A DNA stretch of 30,250 nucleotides from contig DJEW01000034.1 of the NCBI GenBank assembly GCA_002431965.1, positions 63,131 through 93,380 of the forward strand, written 5' to 3'. The translations under genes were made by a program, and so were the position numbers. Below, piece after piece: positions 22,745-30,250 of the stretch; within the stretch, counting starts at the first letter, position 1, and the number at the start of each line of letters is the position of its first letter. The stretch is from Clostridiales bacterium UBA5888. Its GTDB lineage: Bacteria > Bacillota > Clostridia > Oscillospirales > Oscillospiraceae. The notes under the pieces were generated by a model that saw only the letters and a list, made by a program, of their open reading frames with translations, did no database searches and was not told where the DNA came from.

Positions 22745-24333
22745 TATGCATTTCCTCCTTTGAGAAGATATACGGCGGAAAAACCGTTGGAATAAAGCTC
22801 GTCCGCCTCGGTGTAGCCCGTGCTCGCCTCAAGCCCGGCGATGACCTCGTCCGGGTCATATCCGCTCGCCCATTGGCGGCTTATGTCGATGAACACCACG
22901 GTCTCCGGCGCTGCGCCGATATAGTCAAGCATCGCCCTGGACGCGGTGTCGTTTGTGACAAGAAAATCGCTGAAATTCAGCAGCTGAAGCATATCATACG
23001 TGATGGGCGAGAAATAGTTATCGTCCATGTATACGCACGGCGCGGCGCTGTGCGCTCGGAGAAGCGCATCATAGTCGCTGTACTCATCATAGAGATAGTC
23101 CGGCGCAGCACAGCGTGCCTCCCACAGGCACAGCGCCGTCACGGCGAGTATCGCCGCGCCGCAGGCGTATTTTTTTCCCCGCAGCTCCGGCAGACCGAGC
23201 GCCGTCAGATGCCCAAGCAGTGAAACCGCAAGCACCAGCAGCGGCACGAGATTGTAGATATAGCGTATCTCGCTCACGGGGGAGATGACGGCGACGAGCA
23301 GAAAGCTCACGACCGCCGGAATGATGAATATGAGCGCGTCCAAGCGCACTGCGCCCTCGCGCGCAGCCTTTGCCGCGCGGCGGCAGCAGATGAGCGCTGC
23401 GGCGGCGAGAATGAGCGCGGTATATACTATGGCTTTCATCCGGTGCAGGGAATCCGCGCAAAATACGTTCACCCGCCCGGCATACTGCCCGACGCTTTTC
23501 AGGTTATCCACGGCGCTTCCGCCGGAGACGAGCGCATCGGCAAATAACTGGCTGAGACACGCGGGGAATGCCGGCAGCAGACACGCCGCGCCGCACACCG
23601 CCGACAGCGAGAATATCACAAGACCACGCCAGTCGCGCTTTATCGCGGCATAAATGTCATAAGCCAGACACACAAAGAAAGCGTAGAACACGAAGTAGTA
23701 CTGCGTCATCAGCCCTGCAAACACCGTGACGCCGACAAGCGGATAGAGCGCCGTGCGCTTTTCGCGCATCAAAAGCGCGATGAGATATGACAGCAGCACG
23801 CTCCACAGCGTCAAAAGCATATACATGCGTATCATCAGCATCGTGGAGAGACCTATCGTGCTCAGCCCATACAGCAGCACGGTGCACACGGCGTTCACGC
23901 GGCTGCCGAAGAGCAGCAGAGCAAGCTTATAAAGAACGATGAGCGTGAGCATGTATATAACGTAATTGAGCACAAGCCCTGTCCACATCGAGAATGTCCC
24001 CGCGTTCAGCGACGAGGCGAAGTTCAAAAGCCAGTAGTACAGCGGCGGATGAACGTCGCGCGTCTGGTTGTAGTATACAGACCCTGCTGCAAAGCGATCG
24101 TCGTCGCCGACGGAGAGATAATCAATAAGCTCCTGCCGGGTCATGACCTTGTCAATGAGGTCGCCGCCCTTCAGATCGGTGACGTACGGGGCGTAATAGC
24201 TGTTCGAGAGACCAAAGGAGTATATCTCATCGATGAACATGCCCTCCTTGCGCCCGGCAAAGAGGAAGCACACCGCGCTTACGAGAATAAGCGCGAGTAT
24301 AAGCGCAAAGTATTTTTTTATCCACGTTTTCAT
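22744..24333 (-). CDS. GT-C membrane glycosyltransferase, GT39/ArnT-like
   Basis: Polytopic membrane protein of 529 residues in the GT-C fold. After the first helix (YFALILALILVSAVCFLFAG) comes the loop GMFIDEIYSFGLSN with an acidic pair of the Asp-Glu kind used by GT-C enzymes. A later loop has the hallmark DVHPPLYYWLLNF. About ten further helices follow and a soluble C-terminal domain of about 100 residues. Such enzymes take a sugar from a polyprenyl phosphate and attach it to a protein or wall polymer outside the cell. The start at 24333 follows a good promoter; 48 further upstream codons would include the promoter. Together with GT2 and GtrA it forms a complete pathway. Acceptor unknown. 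Confidence 0.85.
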   Translation of the reverse strand: MKTWIKKYFALILALILVSAVCFLFAGRKEGMFIDEIYSFGLSNSYYAPYVTDLKGGDLIDKVMTRQELIDYLSVGDDDRFAAGSVYYNQTRDVHPPLYYWLLNFASSLNAGTFSMWTGLVLNYVIYMLTLIVLYKLALLLFGSRVNAVCTVLLYGLSTIGLSTMLMIRMYMLLTLWSVLLSYLIALLMREKRTALYPLVGVTVFAGLMTQYYFVFYAFFVCLAYDIYAAIKRDWRGLVIFSLSAVCGAACLLPAFPACLSQLFADALVSGGSAVDNLKSVGQYAGRVNVFCADSLHRMKAIVYTALILAAAALICCRRAAKAAREGAVRLDALIFIIPAVVSFLLVAVISPVSEIRYIYNLVPLLVLAVSLLGHLTALGLPELRGKKYACGAAILAVTALCLWEARCAAPDYLYDEYSDYDALLRAHSAAPCVYMDDNYFSPITYDMLQLLNFSDFLVTNDTASRAMLDYIGAAPETVVFIDISRQWASGYDPDEVIAGLEASTGYTEADELYSNGFSAVYLLKGGNA

Positions 24334-24366
24334 GGCAATTTTCCCGGTTGAATATATAATCATGTC

Positions 24367-24395
24367 ATTATACGACAGCCGCGGCAAATTGGCAA
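24367..24395 (-). promoter_or_regulatory. Promoter of the GT39-GT2-GtrA operon
   Basis: On the minus strand TTGCCA (24390-24395) and TATAAT (24367-24372) have a 17-base spacer, about 33 bases before the start codon. Confidence 0.75.
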
Positions 24396-24420
24396 GGAAA
24401 AACTCGCGTCCGGCGCTGCC

Positions 24421-24449
24421 TTGACAAAAAATCATGCGTCGGATAGAAT
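24421..24449 (+). promoter_or_regulatory. Promoter of the MATE-dipeptidase operon
   Basis: A perfect TTGACA (24421-24426) and TAGAAT (24444-24449) are separated by 17 bases, divergent from the glycosyltransferase promoter. Confidence 0.8.
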
Positions 24450-24460
24450 ACATATGCGAA

Positions 24461-24495
24461 GGCTGATGAACCCGCACTGTGCGGGCAGGGCAGCC
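24461..24495 (+). promoter_or_regulatory. Folded leader RNA upstream of the MATE gene
   Basis: GGCTG (24461-24465) pairs with CAGCC (24491-24495). Inside, CCCGCA pairs with TGCGGG around a 3-base loop, leaving symmetrical 5-base internal loops ATGAA and CAGGG. It starts about five bases after the expected transcription start and ends 32 bases before the ATG. It could be a stabilising leader or a small ligand-sensing element; it matches no riboswitch class I can name. Confidence 0.5.
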
Positions 24496-24527
24496 GTTTA
24501 CTGATTTAAAAGGAGAATTGATACAAA

Positions 24528-25907
24528 ATGGCGTCCCCCGGCATATCCCGCAAGGCGAAGAATACTGACAACGGCTTTCTCACAGGATCTGTCGTTCCTG
24601 CGCTGCTGCGCTTTGCAGTGCCGGTGCTCTTCGCGCTCTTCCTGCAGAATTTTTACGGCGCGTTCGATCTCTGGGCGGTGGGGCGCTTCTGCGGCTCGGC
24701 GGAGGTGTCCGCCGTCTCTACCGGCAGCCAGACCATGCTCATTGTCACGGGAATCGTCGCGGGGCTGTCAATGGGCTCGACGGTGCTGCTGGGCATGCGC
24801 ATCGGCGAGGGCGATCATGACGGCGCGGCGTGCGTCATCGGCACGAGCGTGCTTGTGTTCGGCGTTCTTGGCGTTGTGCTCACAGTCATCACGGTCGCTG
24901 CCGCGCGCCCTATCGCGCTGCTGATGAACGCGCCCGATGAGGCGATGGAGCACACCGTCAATTACATCCGCATCTGCGGCGCGGGCGGCGTGTTCATCGC
25001 CGCCTATAACCTCGCCAGCGCGATCTTCCGCGGGCTTGGCAACTCCAGAGCGCCGCTTTTGTTCGTCGCAATTGCCAGCGCCGTGAATATCGTGGGCGAT
25101 CTTGTGCTGGTGGGCTTTTTCCGCATGGGCGCTGTGGGTGCAGCCATCGCCACAACGGCGGCGCAGGGTGTGAGCGTCATCTTGTCGCTCGTGCTCATCC
25201 GGCGGCACGGGCTGCCTTTCGCGCTCACGCGCGACAGCATCCGCCCGAACGTGAAAACGATGCGCAGGGTCCTTCTTCTCGGCGCGCCGCTGGCTTTGCA
25301 GGATATGTGCAACGAAATATCCTATCTCATCATCATCGGGCTTGTCAACGCCCTTGGCGTCACAATGTCGGCAGGCGTGGGCATCGCGGAGAAGCTTTCA
25401 ATGTTCATCCTGCTTGTCCCTGTGGCGTATATGCAGTCGGTGTCCGCCTTCGTGGCGCAGAACACCGGCGCCATGCAGCATGAGCGCGCCCGCCGCGCCA
25501 TGTGGGACGGCATGGCAAGCGCCGCGGTTATCGGCGGCGCCGCTGCGGCACTGGGCTTTTTCGGCGGCGGCGTGCTGTCGTCGCTGTTTATTGATGATGC
25601 GGCGGTCATCCGTGTTTCGGCAGAGTTTTTGAAGGCGACGAGTATTGAGTGCTTCGTTTTGTCCATTGCCTACTGCTTCACCGGGTACTTCAACGGCACA
25701 GGCAAAACGCGCTTTGTCATGGTGCAGGGGATAATTGCTGTGCTCGCGGTGCGCGTGCCGTTCGCGTGGTACATGAGCACGCGCCCTGACCCGGTCGTTT
25801 TCAACATCGGTCTGTCAGAGACTGCCGCAGCGGTTTTTGTTCTCATCGTCTGCGCCGCGTACTATGCCGTTTCTTCCGTCAGGCGTAAAGGCAGGAAAGG
25901 AATATGA
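24528..25907 (+). CDS. MATE-family efflux transporter
   Basis: Twelve-helix multidrug/toxin antiporter of 459 residues, the normal length, built of two homologous halves. The first begins VPALLRFAVPVLFALFLQNFYGAFDLWAVGRF, given here in pieces: VPALLRFAVPVLFALFLQNF then YGAFDLWAVGRF. It continues with SAVSTGSQTMLIVTGIVAGL and FRGLGNSRAPLLF, all typical of MATE. The second half has RVLLLGAPLALQDMCNEISY and FTGYFNGTGKTRFVM. The substrate and coupling ion (Na+ or H+) cannot be read. GGAG lies 12 bases upstream, a rather long spacing. The gene follows a strong promoter and a folded leader and overlaps the dipeptidase start by four bases. Confidence 0.95.
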   Translation: MASPGISRKAKNTDNGFLTGSVVPALLRFAVPVLFALFLQNFYGAFDLWAVGRFCGSAEVSAVSTGSQTMLIVTGIVAGLSMGSTVLLGMRIGEGDHDGAACVIGTSVLVFGVLGVVLTVITVAAARPIALLMNAPDEAMEHTVNYIRICGAGGVFIAAYNLASAIFRGLGNSRAPLLFVAIASAVNIVGDLVLVGFFRMGAVGAAIATTAAQGVSVILSLVLIRRHGLPFALTRDSIRPNVKTMRRVLLLGAPLALQDMCNEISYLIIIGLVNALGVTMSAGVGIAEKLSMFILLVPVAYMQSVSAFVAQNTGAMQHERARRAMWDGMASAAVIGGAAAALGFFGGGVLSSLFIDDAAVIRVSAEFLKATSIECFVLSIAYCFTGYFNGTGKTRFVMVQGIIAVLAVRVPFAWYMSTRPDPVVFNIGLSETAAAVFVLIVCAAYYAVSSVRRKGRKGI

Positions 25908-26878
25908 TCATGAACGATATGCGTTTTGTCGATCTCCACTGCGACAGCATTCTGGAGATATACACGAAGAAAAGGGATCTCGCTGACCTCGCGGGGCATA
26001 TAAACCTTGAAAAGCTGCGGCGCGGTGAGGTGCTGATGCAGTGCTTTGCAGCGTTCATCGCCACGCACGACTGCGCCATACGCAATAATATCACTGCCGG
26101 CGCGTATGAGCTTTTCTGCGCCATGGCGGATATATTCGACCGCGAGACGGCGCTCTATCCCGACATACTCGCCCCCGCACGCTCTTATGCCGACGTGGAG
26201 GAAAACCGCGCGGCGGGGAAAATCTCTGCGCTTTTCACCGTGGAGGACGCCGTACCGCTGGAGGGGAAGATAGAGCGCGTGGATGAGATGTACGCGCGCG
26301 GCGTGCGCATGGCGGCGCTGCTGTGGAACTATGAAAACTCCCTCGGCTTTCCAAACTCCGCGGACGCGCGCGAGCATGCAAAGCCGCTCAAGCCCTTCGG
26401 CAGGGAAGCGGTGGAGCGCATGGACGAGCTGGGGATGATCGTGGATGTGTCGCACCTTTCCGAGGGCGGCTTCTGGGATGTGGCGGATATATCCCGCAAG
26501 CCCTTCATCGCGTCGCACTCCTGCGCCCGCGCCCTCTGCGACCACAGCCGCAACCTCACGGACGCGCAGCTGCGCGCCATTGCGGAGCACGGCGGCATCG
26601 TCGGCGTGAATTTTTATTCGGCGTTTCTCAACGGGCGCGAGGACTATACCTCAAATGCGGACATTATTCGCCACATGGACTATATCCGCAAAAAGGCGGG
26701 TATAGAAAGCGTCGCCATTGGCTCGGATTTTGACGGGATAGACTGCGCGCTGGAGCTTGGCGACTGCGCTGGGCTGCCGAACCTTGCCGGTGAGATGGAG
26801 CGGGTGTTCACCGACGATGAAATTGACCTCATCGCCTCAAAAAACGCTCTGCGCGTCCTGCGCGACACTGTGGGATAA
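25904..26878 (+). CDS. Membrane-dipeptidase family (peptidase M19) zinc dipeptidase
   Basis: Soluble metallopeptidase of 324 residues, similar in size to bacterial M19 enzymes. Zinc ligands appear in the expected order: FVDLHCDS (His-X-Asp), FTVEDA (bridging Glu), VDVSHLS and IASHSCAR (two His), and GSDFDGID. There is no signal peptide, so it works in the cytoplasm, unlike the mammalian GPI-anchored enzyme. ATG 25904 overlaps the MATE stop; ATG 25910 is an alternative with better spacing from AAGGA. Substrates are small dipeptides, possibly including D-residues. Co-expression with an exporter may suggest processing or detoxification of a peptide-like compound, which is inference. Confidence 0.93.
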   Translation: MIMNDMRFVDLHCDSILEIYTKKRDLADLAGHINLEKLRRGEVLMQCFAAFIATHDCAIRNNITAGAYELFCAMADIFDRETALYPDILAPARSYADVEENRAAGKISALFTVEDAVPLEGKIERVDEMYARGVRMAALLWNYENSLGFPNSADAREHAKPLKPFGREAVERMDELGMIVDVSHLSEGGFWDVADISRKPFIASHSCARALCDHSRNLTDAQLRAIAEHGGIVGVNFYSAFLNGREDYTSNADIIRHMDYIRKKAGIESVAIGSDFDGIDCALELGDCAGLPNLAGEMERVFTDDEIDLIASKNALRVLRDTVG

Positions 26879-26884
26879 AATAAA

Positions 26885-26942
26885 GCTGCCGCAAAAATCC
26901 TCCCGGATGAAATTTCATCCGGGAGGTAATTTTTGCGGCAGC
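26885..26942. terminator. Very long near-perfect palindromic terminator
   Basis: Bases 26899-26926 are a perfect 28-bp palindrome with no loop. Outside it, 26885-26898 pairs with 26929-26942 (14 bp) with only a TA bulge. Runs of A and T between the two stem parts make termination possible in both directions. It separates the convergent dipeptidase gene and the large surface-protein gene. Confidence 0.85.
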
Positions 26943-26968
26943 GCCGCGTAATGCGGCGTTGGCTTATA

Positions 26969-29900
26969 TCATGCTGCCTTTGCGCTGGCGGAAGCGGAGA
27001 CGTCGCTCATGTCGAAGAGCGCCGTCTTGCCCTCCGTAAAGCGATAGTATGCCGCGAGCGCGTAGTATCCCTGCGCCGTGGCAAGCTCGTCGCGCCCGCC
27101 GTCCATGCTGTGGCGGAAGCCTCCGCCGTCAATATAGAACGCACACAGCGCGTCAACGACGCTCGCGCCGTTTTTGACAAAACGCGCGTCCTCCGCCGGG
27201 TCGATGCCCAGCGCCGTCAGCGCGACGATCACCTGCGCGGCGGACTCGCTGTTGAGCGTGCCGTAGCTGACATAGCCGCCCGTGCCGGTCTGCATGGCGG
27301 AAAGCCGCGCCACGCCGTCATCCACGGCTTTCTTCACCGCGCCCTCCAGCTCGCTTGCGGGTTTGCCGGTATAATACGCGGCGAGTGCCTGAATAACCAT
27401 TGCTGTCATATCCGGCTCCGCCTCGTCGCCGGAGAACGCCCATCCGCCGTCGGCAAGCTGCTTATCCATAAGGTAGTTCACCAGCGCCTCGCGCGTGGTC
27501 TGGCGCGCACCGTCGGGCGCGGCGGGAATGTCATAGCCCCGGCAGTCAAGCGCAAGAAGCGCATACACAACGCCGCTCAGCCCCTGCTTTTCAATGTAGT
27601 CCATATTGCCCAGCGGGGCGAGCAGGTTATGCCCGCCGAAGTCGGTCACGTCCTCACCCAACGCGGAGAGCGCGAGGATAAGCCGGGCGTTGTCGGTTGC
27701 ACGCTCTGCGCTGAGCCGTCCGCTGCTGTCGGCATGATTGCGGACATACTCCTCCGCCGCGCCGATATAGCCATCCGGGACGTCGCGCCCGGCGCGGGAG
27801 AGACCGATAATCAGCCATTCACCGCCAAATTCGGAGAGCTTTTCCGCCTCGTCCGAAAGAACAAAGTCGCCGGTCGTCCTGAGTATGTCGGCGCGCTCCT
27901 CGCCTCTCTTTATCAGCGCGGCATAAGCACGCTCGGCCTCAAAAAGCGTGTTGCGGTTCATGACGCGCCCCTTGTCGGCAAGACTGAGCGCATCATACGC
28001 TGCGCGTGCCGCAACTATTTTGTCGCCGCTTGCGGTGGTGACTGCGCCGATAGCGTCAATGAGTTTTATCACATCTTCAACAGTTACGGTTTTTGACATG
28101 CCGGAAATTTTCGTATAATCGTCGGTGTAGAAGAAAAGTATCCGGTCGCCGTCGCTGAGATAATACTGCGCCATTACCACATTGGGGATCGACCCGTTGA
28201 CCGAGTACATCCATCCGGAATACTCCCCGCGATCCTTCTGGCTGAGCGTGCCGTTCGGACCGGATACGCTCGTGACGAATCCGCCGCCGGCTGCGGAAAA
28301 GCCGTTCTCGCTCAGCGCACGGTAGAACACGTCATAAACCGTCACGCCCTCGTTGAGCCCTGTGAACTGGCAGCTGAGCCACACATTGCCGTTGTCGGCG
28401 AGTGTGAAGCCCACGGTCAGCCCCTTCTCATCGGGCTTTGCGGCGGTGGGGTCAGTGCCGGTGACGGTCAGAGTGACGGATACGGGCTGCTTATAGAGAA
28501 GCTTGAATTTCTCATTGTTGGGATACAGCTCGGCATACTTGCCGTAAACCTCGCTGGAAAGCCAGCTCGTCACAGTGACGGACTTGTGCTCCTTGTCACG
28601 CGTGACGAGGAGATTTTCATGACTGATGACCTTGGCATTGCTGGATTTGAAGGTACGCCACTGCTCTGTGACCTCCCAGCCGTCTATTGCCACGGGGACG
28701 ATGCCGCTCCCGGTCATGGAAGCGTAATCATATGCCCATACGATCTCATCTCCGCTGCCCTGCGACGCCTCGGTGAACGGGTGCAGATTAGTGGTTATTT
28801 TGTCGGGGGAGGTGTTCGCGTTTTTGATGCCGTCAAAGTAGTGTGCCTTGACAAGCGCCATAAGCGCTATCTCTCTGTCAATATCGGAGGAGTCCAGCGG
28901 CTGAACAGTGACGGAAATATCCCTCGCCGCGCTGACACCGGTCGCCTTGTCGGTGATGGTGATGGTCAGCGTCACGTCAGCGGCATCCTCACCCGGCAGC
29001 GGGCGGAACACCGACGCGCGCGCGGCGTTGTTGACGTCGGGCGCGGCTATGACGCGCTCGTTGCTGCTGGAGATGGAAATGGGCTGATACTTGCCGTCAA
29101 CGCCGAAATCAGACGGTGTCGGAAAGCGGATATCATTGACGACGTTTTTCTTATCAAGCTGCTCTCCGGTGACAAAGTCGCGCAGACCGGGGGATTTCAA
29201 ACCCGCGTCCAGCTTCTGCTCCAGCTCGTGCTGCAAAATCTTGTCCGGGTCGGTCTCGCTGCCCTTGACAACGACGGTGAAAGCTTTCTCAACGCTGACG
29301 CCGTCCACGCTGTTGCACTTCAACGTGGCGGTGAGAGTGACCTTCTTGTCAAAGCTTTCGGGGCGTATCGTCACGGTGTAGGGTGTGGAGTAGGACCATG
29401 CTGCGGCAGTGCCGATCTTTATGAGACTCTCGTCGGACGATTTCCAAGTCACGGTGTTCCAAATATCGAACATCGAACTGGTATATCCATCCTCGCCGGG
29501 ATCGGCATCCTGCTTCGGCGTATGCTGATAGAGGGAGATGGCGTCGCTTATCTCGGACGGCACAGGCAGACGTTCGGCGGCGGTTTTAAGAGCCTCCTCG
29601 ACCTTGCCAAAATCCCAACTCAAGGCGGTGTACCAGCTCTTTTCAGCGGATGCGCCCTTGTAACTGAAAGTGAACGGCACATAGAAATAAGACGGACTGC
29701 CGTACATCGCAGGATTGAAGTAGTAGTTTATCGTTCCGTCCGCTGCGATGGAGGCGTAGCCGTTGTAGTCGGCGGATTCCTCTGCAACAGAGACTTTTAT
29801 GCCGCTGAAGCCTTTTCCTTCGAGGAGCTTTTCAACGGCGGTGCAGGCGTTTTTATCTTTGCCGTAGACGGGTCTGAAATTACCGGTAAGGCTCTTCACA

Positions 29901-30250
29901 GCGCCCGCCAGATATTTCTCCGCCTCCACGGTCTCGGCGGAATAGACAGTGACGGTATATTCGCGCGTCTCGGTCTTGGCGGTGGCGGTGTCGGTCACGG
30001 TCACGGTAAGCTTCACCGCGGCAGTGCCGGAGGAGGGGAGCTTCACGACCTCCGCCGTGCCGTCGGCGATCTCTATAAGTCTGGAAGAGCTTTTATACTC
30101 CGCCGTCCAGCCAGTGTCTGATGTTGGAAGCGTGAGAGACCTCGTGCTCTTCACAGGGTCAAGATTTTCAATTGCGGCTGTGATGGTCTTGAATGCCCGA
30201 CCAAAGGTCGTCTCTTCCCATATGGCATAGATGGTGTAGGTTTCTCCGTC
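26969..30250 (-). CDS. Large surface protein, C-terminal part: Ig-like domains, DUF4430 and alpha/alpha toroid (partial, 5' end outside window)
   Basis: The frame is open to the right edge; 1093 residues are visible and the start is missing. Counting from the first visible codon, residues 1-13 read as the end of an InlB/Flg_new-type repeat (GETYTIYAIW). Four Ig-like or atrophied-Big domains follow near 35-105, 232-330, 370-450 and 462-600 (examples: TVTWKSSDESLI, ISISSSNERVIA). DUF4430 lies near 610-714 (YSGWMYSVNG, LSDGDRILFFYTDDY). A helical linker lies near 720-780, then an alpha/alpha toroid at about 792-1077 with QLADGGWAFSGD, GTGGYVSYGTLNSESAAQ and IDGGGFRHS repeats. No LPXTG anchor is visible at the C-terminus. 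Probably extracellular; role may be ligand or glycan binding. Confidence 0.85.
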   Translation of the reverse strand, partial: DGETYTIYAIWEETTFGRAFKTITAAIENLDPVKSTRSLTLPTSDTGWTAEYKSSSRLIEIADGTAEVVKLPSSGTAAVKLTVTVTDTATAKTETREYTVTVYSAETVEAEKYLAGAVKSLTGNFRPVYGKDKNACTAVEKLLEGKGFSGIKVSVAEESADYNGYASIAADGTINYYFNPAMYGSPSYFYVPFTFSYKGASAEKSWYTALSWDFGKVEEALKTAAERLPVPSEISDAISLYQHTPKQDADPGEDGYTSSMFDIWNTVTWKSSDESLIKIGTAAAWSYSTPYTVTIRPESFDKKVTLTATLKCNSVDGVSVEKAFTVVVKGSETDPDKILQHELEQKLDAGLKSPGLRDFVTGEQLDKKNVVNDIRFPTPSDFGVDGKYQPISISSSNERVIAAPDVNNAARASVFRPLPGEDAADVTLTITITDKATGVSAARDISVTVQPLDSSDIDREIALMALVKAHYFDGIKNANTSPDKITTNLHPFTEASQGSGDEIVWAYDYASMTGSGIVPVAIDGWEVTEQWRTFKSSNAKVISHENLLVTRDKEHKSVTVTSWLSSEVYGKYAELYPNNEKFKLLYKQPVSVTLTVTGTDPTAAKPDEKGLTVGFTLADNGNVWLSCQFTGLNEGVTVYDVFYRALSENGFSAAGGGFVTSVSGPNGTLSQKDRGEYSGWMYSVNGSIPNVVMAQYYLSDGDRILFFYTDDYTKISGMSKTVTVEDVIKLIDAIGAVTTASGDKIVAARAAYDALSLADKGRVMNRNTLFEAERAYAALIKRGEERADILRTTGDFVLSDEAEKLSEFGGEWLIIGLSRAGRDVPDGYIGAAEEYVRNHADSSGRLSAERATDNARLILALSALGEDVTDFGGHNLLAPLGNMDYIEKQGLSGVVYALLALDCRGYDIPAAPDGARQTTREALVNYLMDKQLADGGWAFSGDEAEPDMTAMVIQALAAYYTGKPASELEGAVKKAVDDGVARLSAMQTGTGGYVSYGTLNSESAAQVIVALTALGIDPAEDARFVKNGASVVDALCAFYIDGGGFRHSMDGGRDELATAQGYYALAAYYRFTEGKTALFDMSDVSASASAKAA

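Noticed and set aside
19713..24333. Phage serotype-conversion island
   Set aside because: GtrA/GtrB/GtrII-type genes are found in phages, but no integrase, attachment site or phage gene is visible, and murC is adjacent.
28586..30121. 511-codon plus-strand frame opposite the large surface protein
   Set aside because: Complement of a gene with clear Ig-like, DUF4430 and toroid repeats; no ribosome site.
1..30250. CRISPR arrays, tRNA or rRNA genes, insertion sequences
   Set aside because: No regularly spaced repeats, no cloverleaf or rRNA-like segments, and no transposase motifs were seen by reading; a tRNA scan was not run.

Overview
The window reads as chromosomal DNA of an anaerobic, Gram-positive, gut-type Clostridia (Oscillospiraceae or a relative; inference). 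Support: fairly high G+C genes separated by AT-rich promoters, strong AGGAGG-type ribosome sites, sigma-A-like promoters, a murT/gatD pair (lipid II amidation, restricted to Gram-positive lineages), a SleB-like hydrolase, a HutC-type GntR regulator, an iron-sulfur cysteine desulfidase, and a large multidomain surface protein. No rRNA, tRNA, CRISPR array, transposase or phage structural gene is visible.

Layout. 1-121: cluster of hairpins. 138-3749: DMT exporter, 6-phosphofructokinase, a small unknown gene, a small helical protein and a SleB-like lipoprotein, with hairpin terminators between them. 3750-4153: AT-rich gap with phased A-tracts, a near-consensus promoter and a perfect 36-bp palindrome. 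4154-9977: GntR/HutC regulator divergent from a UroD/MtaA-like gene, a second DMT transporter and a cysteine desulfidase (one operon), then a structured leader and a YfcC-family carrier. 10038-14308 (minus strand): murT-gatD-MTA/SAH deaminase-PHP phosphoesterase operon. 14607-18139 (minus strand): cca-UDG-DUF2156-GNAT operon. 18329-21335 (plus strand): murC and a GtrII-like glucosyltransferase carrying a run of eight G. 21372-24333 (minus strand): GT39-like, GT2 and GtrA genes. 24528-26878: MATE exporter and M19 dipeptidase. 26969 to the right edge: C-terminal part of a very large surface protein.

How it fits together. Cell-envelope functions dominate: MurC makes UDP-MurNAc-L-Ala, MurT/GatD amidate lipid II, and the GtrII/GT39/GT2/GtrA genes look like a lipid-linked sugar pathway that decorates a wall polymer. 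In the GtrII-like gene, gain or loss of one G in the tract creates a stop within a few codons, which is what an ON/OFF switch would look like. The GntR-controlled cluster looks like an uptake/catabolism module for a sulfur- or amino-acid-type substrate, still unidentified. The large protein at the right edge combines Ig-like domains, a DUF4430 (transcobalamin C-terminal-like) domain and an alpha/alpha toroid, reminiscent of vertebrate cobalamin carriers with the domains in the opposite order.

Limits: all assignments come from reading motifs by eye. No alignment, HMM, folding or database search was run.
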